This document shows positions 14,745 to 17,052 of a stretch of DNA of 17,052 nt, piece by piece. The notes beneath the pieces were generated by a model, which had not been told where the DNA came from, searched no databases, and worked only from the letters and a program-made list of their open reading frames with translations. Source of the stretch: Bacteroidales bacterium UBA1064 (GTDB lineage: Bacteria > Bacteroidota > Bacteroidia > Bacteroidales > Tenuifilaceae); contig DCDD01000037.1 of the NCBI GenBank assembly GCA_002316235.1, positions 1 to 17,052 on the forward strand. Reading direction: 5' to 3'. A program made the position numbers and the translations under genes. Each line of letters opens with the position of its first letter. Position 1 is the stretch's first letter.

Positions 14745-16418
14745 CTACTCTTTTAGCTTGCGGTACTTAATTCGTTGGGGACCCTCATCGCCCAACCGTT
14801 TTCTTTTATTTTCCTCGTAGTCGGTGTATGAACCCTCAAAGAAGTAAACTTGCGAATCTCCCTCAAAGGCAAGTATGTGGGTGGCGATGCGGTCGAGGAA
14901 CCAACGGTCATGTGAAATTACCACTGCACAACCGGCAAAATCCTCAAGACCCTCCTCCAGCGCCCTGAGGGTGTTCACATCAATGTCGTTGGTGGGTTCG
15001 TCGAGCAGCAGCACGTTTCCTTCCTCCTTCAGGGCTAGCGCCAGATGAAGCCGGTTGCGCTCACCACCCGATAGCATTCCGCACTTTTTCTCCTGGTCGG
15101 CGCCGCTAAAGTTGAAGCGGGCCACATAGGCTCTGGCGTTTATCGTCCTGCTGCCAAGCATCATGCTATCGAGACCGCCCGAAATAACTTCAAAAACAGT
15201 TTTTTCCGGGTCTATTGCTTGATGCTGCTGGTCAACATAGGCCAGCTTAACCGAATCGCCTATTCTAAACTCGCCATAGTCGGGCGTTTCCATGCCCATG
15301 ATAAGCCTGAATAGCGTTGTTTTTCCTGCTCCGTTGGGGCCAATTACACCAACAATACCATTAGGTGGAAGTATAAAATTCAGGTGCTCAAATAGCAGCT
15401 TTTCACCGTACGATTTTGCCACGTCTTTAGCCTCAATAACCAAGTTCCCTAAGCGTGGTCCGTTGGGGATGAAAATCTCCAGCTTTTCCTCCTTCTGCTT
15501 GACATCCTCGTTCAACAGCTTGTCGTAGGCCGATAGACGGGCTTTCGACTTAGCCTGACGGGCTTTTGGCGACATGCGTACCCACTCCAGCTCGCGCTCA
15601 AGGGTTTTCCGGCGTTTGCTTTCCTGTTTTTCCTCCTGTGCCAGGCGTTGAGTTTTCTGCTCAAGCCACGACGAGTAGTTGCCCTTCCAGGGTATGCCCT
15701 CACCCCTGTCAAGTTCCAGTATCCAACCGGCCAGGTTATCCAGAAAGTAGCGATCGTGGGTAATGGCTATAACCGTTCCCTTATACTGCTGCAGGTGGGT
15801 TTCGAGCCACTGCACCGATTCGGCATCGAGATGGTTGGTAGGCTCATCGAGCAGGAGAATATCGGGTTCCTGGAGCAGCAGCCTGCATAGGGCTACCCTA
15901 CGACGTTCACCGCCTGAGAGGATTTTAACCGGAGTGCTGCCCTCGGGGCACCTAAGTGCATCCATGGCTCGCTCCAGCTTGGAATCGAGATTCCATGCGT
16001 CGGCATGATCAATCAACTCGGTGAGTTCACCCTGCCTTTGGATGAGCCTATTCATTTGCTCGTCGTCCATGGGCTCGGCAAATCGGGCATTCAGCTCCTC
16101 ATATTCTTCAAGAAGTTTAACTGTTCCGGCAACACCTTCCTGAACAACCTCCTTTACTGTCTTGCTTTCGTCGAGATGTGGTTCCTGTTCAAGGTAGCCA
16201 ATGGAATAGCCCGGCGAGAATACCACCTCGCCATCAAAGGATTTTTCAACCCCGGCAATTATTCGTAGCAGGGTTGACTTTCCGGAGCCGTTAAGCCCAA
16301 TTATTCCAATTTTGGCGCCGTAGAAGAACGACAGGTAGATGTTGTTCAGCACCTTTTTTTGAGGTGGAAATGTTTTACACACCCCAACCATGGAGAAAAT
16401 AATTTTTTCGTCGGCCAT
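14745..16418 (-). CDS. ettA: Energy-dependent translational throttle protein EttA (ABC-F)
   Basis: Soluble ABC-F ATPase that binds the ribosomal E site and gates entry into elongation according to the ATP/ADP ratio. It has two ABC domains and no membrane segment. In domain 1, Walker A GLNGSGKST is at 41-49, signature LSGGE at 167-171 and Walker B with DEPTNHLD at 186-198. In domain 2, Walker A GPNGAGKTT is at 360-368, LSGGE at 449-453 and LLLDEPTNDID near 470-480. Catalytic glutamates E192 and E474 are present. Between them lies a charged linker (about 252-320, rich in K, R and E) that reaches toward the P-site tRNA. The length of 557 is as in E. coli EttA (about 555), and the early arm-type insert at 95-140 fits EttA rather than Uup. 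It lies downstream of an unknown gene but beyond a strong terminator, so it likely needs its own promoter. Confidence 0.93.
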   Translation of the reverse strand: MADEKIIFSMVGVCKTFPPQKKVLNNIYLSFFYGAKIGIIGLNGSGKSTLLRIIAGVEKSFDGEVVFSPGYSIGYLEQEPHLDESKTVKEVVQEGVAGTVKLLEEYEELNARFAEPMDDEQMNRLIQRQGELTELIDHADAWNLDSKLERAMDALRCPEGSTPVKILSGGERRRVALCRLLLQEPDILLLDEPTNHLDAESVQWLETHLQQYKGTVIAITHDRYFLDNLAGWILELDRGEGIPWKGNYSSWLEQKTQRLAQEEKQESKRRKTLERELEWVRMSPKARQAKSKARLSAYDKLLNEDVKQKEEKLEIFIPNGPRLGNLVIEAKDVAKSYGEKLLFEHLNFILPPNGIVGVIGPNGAGKTTLFRLIMGMETPDYGEFRIGDSVKLAYVDQQHQAIDPEKTVFEVISGGLDSMMLGSRTINARAYVARFNFSGADQEKKCGMLSGGERNRLHLALALKEEGNVLLLDEPTNDIDVNTLRALEEGLEDFAGCAVVISHDRWFLDRIATHILAFEGDSQVYFFEGSYTDYEENKRKRLGDEGPQRIKYRKLKE

Positions 16419-16440
16419 TTACTTCGCTGTTACAGGGTAT

Positions 16441-16476
16441 AAAAAATACCGCTGGCGAAGCATGTTAACCAGCGGT
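16441..16476 (-). terminator. Intrinsic terminator after the right-edge gene
   Basis: On the minus strand ACCGCTGG pairs with CCAGCGGT (plus-strand arms 16448-16455 and 16469-16476) in a perfect 8-bp GC-rich stem with a 13-base loop. A run of six T follows (16441-16446). It starts 19 bases after the stop codon of the right-edge gene. It ends 22 bases before the ettA start, so it sits in the ettA upstream region. Confidence 0.8.
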
Positions 16477-16494
16477 TGGTTAGTGTAATGCTAT

Positions 16495-17052
16495 TTAGCT
16501 GCCAATCTTTTTGAAGTCCTTAACCAGGAATCCATCACCGGCTGATTTCGAGATGGTATGCATGTCGTAGTAGTACATCATCCCATCGCCAGCGCCAATA
16601 ATCATTTTCCAGACGCGCCATTGCAGCCTTGTTCCCTCGGGACCAACCTTGTGTAGGAATACTACATTCGGGTTGCGTTCCAAAATGGCTTTCTGAATAT
16701 CCTCGGGTTTAACAACCTTGATGGAGTACTTATAGTTGTTCCTGATGTCAGTTAGGGCACGGGTGGTTTTATCAAGACTGCTTTCGGTTACCCATAACTC
16801 CTTGTTTTTAATTTGCTTCATGTTCTTGTTGTAGAGCTTAAAGGCGTCCTTTTTAATGAGTTTTGGGTTGGTGTTGATATCCCTGATGTAGTTCTGCATG
16901 AAGTTAATCAACCCTTCGAGTTTGTAGGTGTAGGTATCTTCTGAAACCTCCTTGTAGCTTAAAGGAACTGAGCATATATCGGGCATATCGGTTAACTTTT
17001 TGACGGCAGCCCCTAGCGAAACGCTTAAGAAGTTGTAAACGGGTGCCACCTT
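16495..17052 (-). CDS. C-terminal part of an unknown protein, cut by the window edge
   Basis: The frame is open to the right edge. The GTG at 17049 could be a start, but the codon before it is sense and the sequence there (PVYNFLSVSLGAAVKKL) reads as mid-protein, so I treat it as partial at the N-terminus. About 185 residues are visible. They include a helical, lysine-rich stretch (KLEGLINFMQNYIRDINTNP, DAFKLYNKNMKQIKNKEL). Near the end is a distinctive segment NPNVVFLHKVGPEGTRLQWRVWKMIIGAGDG, then MMYYYDMHTIS. I do not recognise the family. The C-terminus shows no membrane segment or T9SS sorting domain. A strong terminator follows, so ettA is not obligately cotranscribed. Cellular location cannot be judged without the N-terminus. 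Confidence 0.65.
   Translation of the reverse strand, partial: KVAPVYNFLSVSLGAAVKKLTDMPDICSVPLSYKEVSEDTYTYKLEGLINFMQNYIRDINTNPKLIKKDAFKLYNKNMKQIKNKELWVTESSLDKTTRALTDIRNNYKYSIKVVKPEDIQKAILERNPNVVFLHKVGPEGTRLQWRVWKMIIGAGDGMMYYYDMHTISKSAGDGFLVKDFKKIGS

Noticed and set aside
1..17052. Search for mobile elements, CRISPR, tRNA/rRNA, toxin-antitoxin or defence genes
   Set aside because: No transposase, integrase, regular repeat array, tRNA-like cloverleaf or recognisable defence protein was seen by reading both strands.

Overview
The window is a stretch of chromosome from a member of the Bacteroidota, most likely a Bacteroidales or related anaerobic lineage. The evidence is a PorT homologue (a type IX secretion and gliding protein found only in this phylum), TAnnTTTG-type -7 promoter boxes, start codons mostly without Shine-Dalgarno sequences, and signal peptides whose predicted cleavage leaves glutamine at the mature N-terminus. 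I cannot name a genus.

Layout. Bases 1-433 hold no convincing gene. A large exported M23 metallopeptidase follows on the minus strand (434-2158). A divergent 282-bp intergenic region carries back-to-back promoter candidates and two inverted repeats. It leads into a plus-strand series: purL (small-type FGAM synthase), then ubiE/menG 15 bases later, then porT from a TTG start. Next come a COG2509-type FAD-dependent oxidoreductase, ubiX (flavin prenyltransferase) with an AlbA_2 (Schlafen-type) protein 25 bases behind it, a 372-bp spacer with repeats and hairpins, the lipoate cluster lipA-lipB, and recJ, whose start overlaps the end of lipB. A 339-codon exported protein of unknown function closes the plus-strand run. 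On the minus strand are ettA (ABC-F translation factor) and, upstream of it, the C-terminal part of another unknown protein that runs off the right edge. A clear intrinsic terminator separates those two.

Functionally this is housekeeping: purine synthesis, menaquinone methylation, prenyl-FMN cofactor supply, lipoylation of 2-oxoacid dehydrogenases, recombination and repair, ribosome energy sensing, envelope remodelling and T9SS assembly. I found no transposase, integrase, tRNA, rRNA, CRISPR array, toxin-antitoxin pair or recognisable defence island, and no clear new system. The least explained parts are the two unknown proteins flanking ettA, the AlbA_2 protein behind ubiX, and the structured spacers before lipA and ubiX. 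All motif and hairpin statements come from reading by eye; no searches or folding programs were run.
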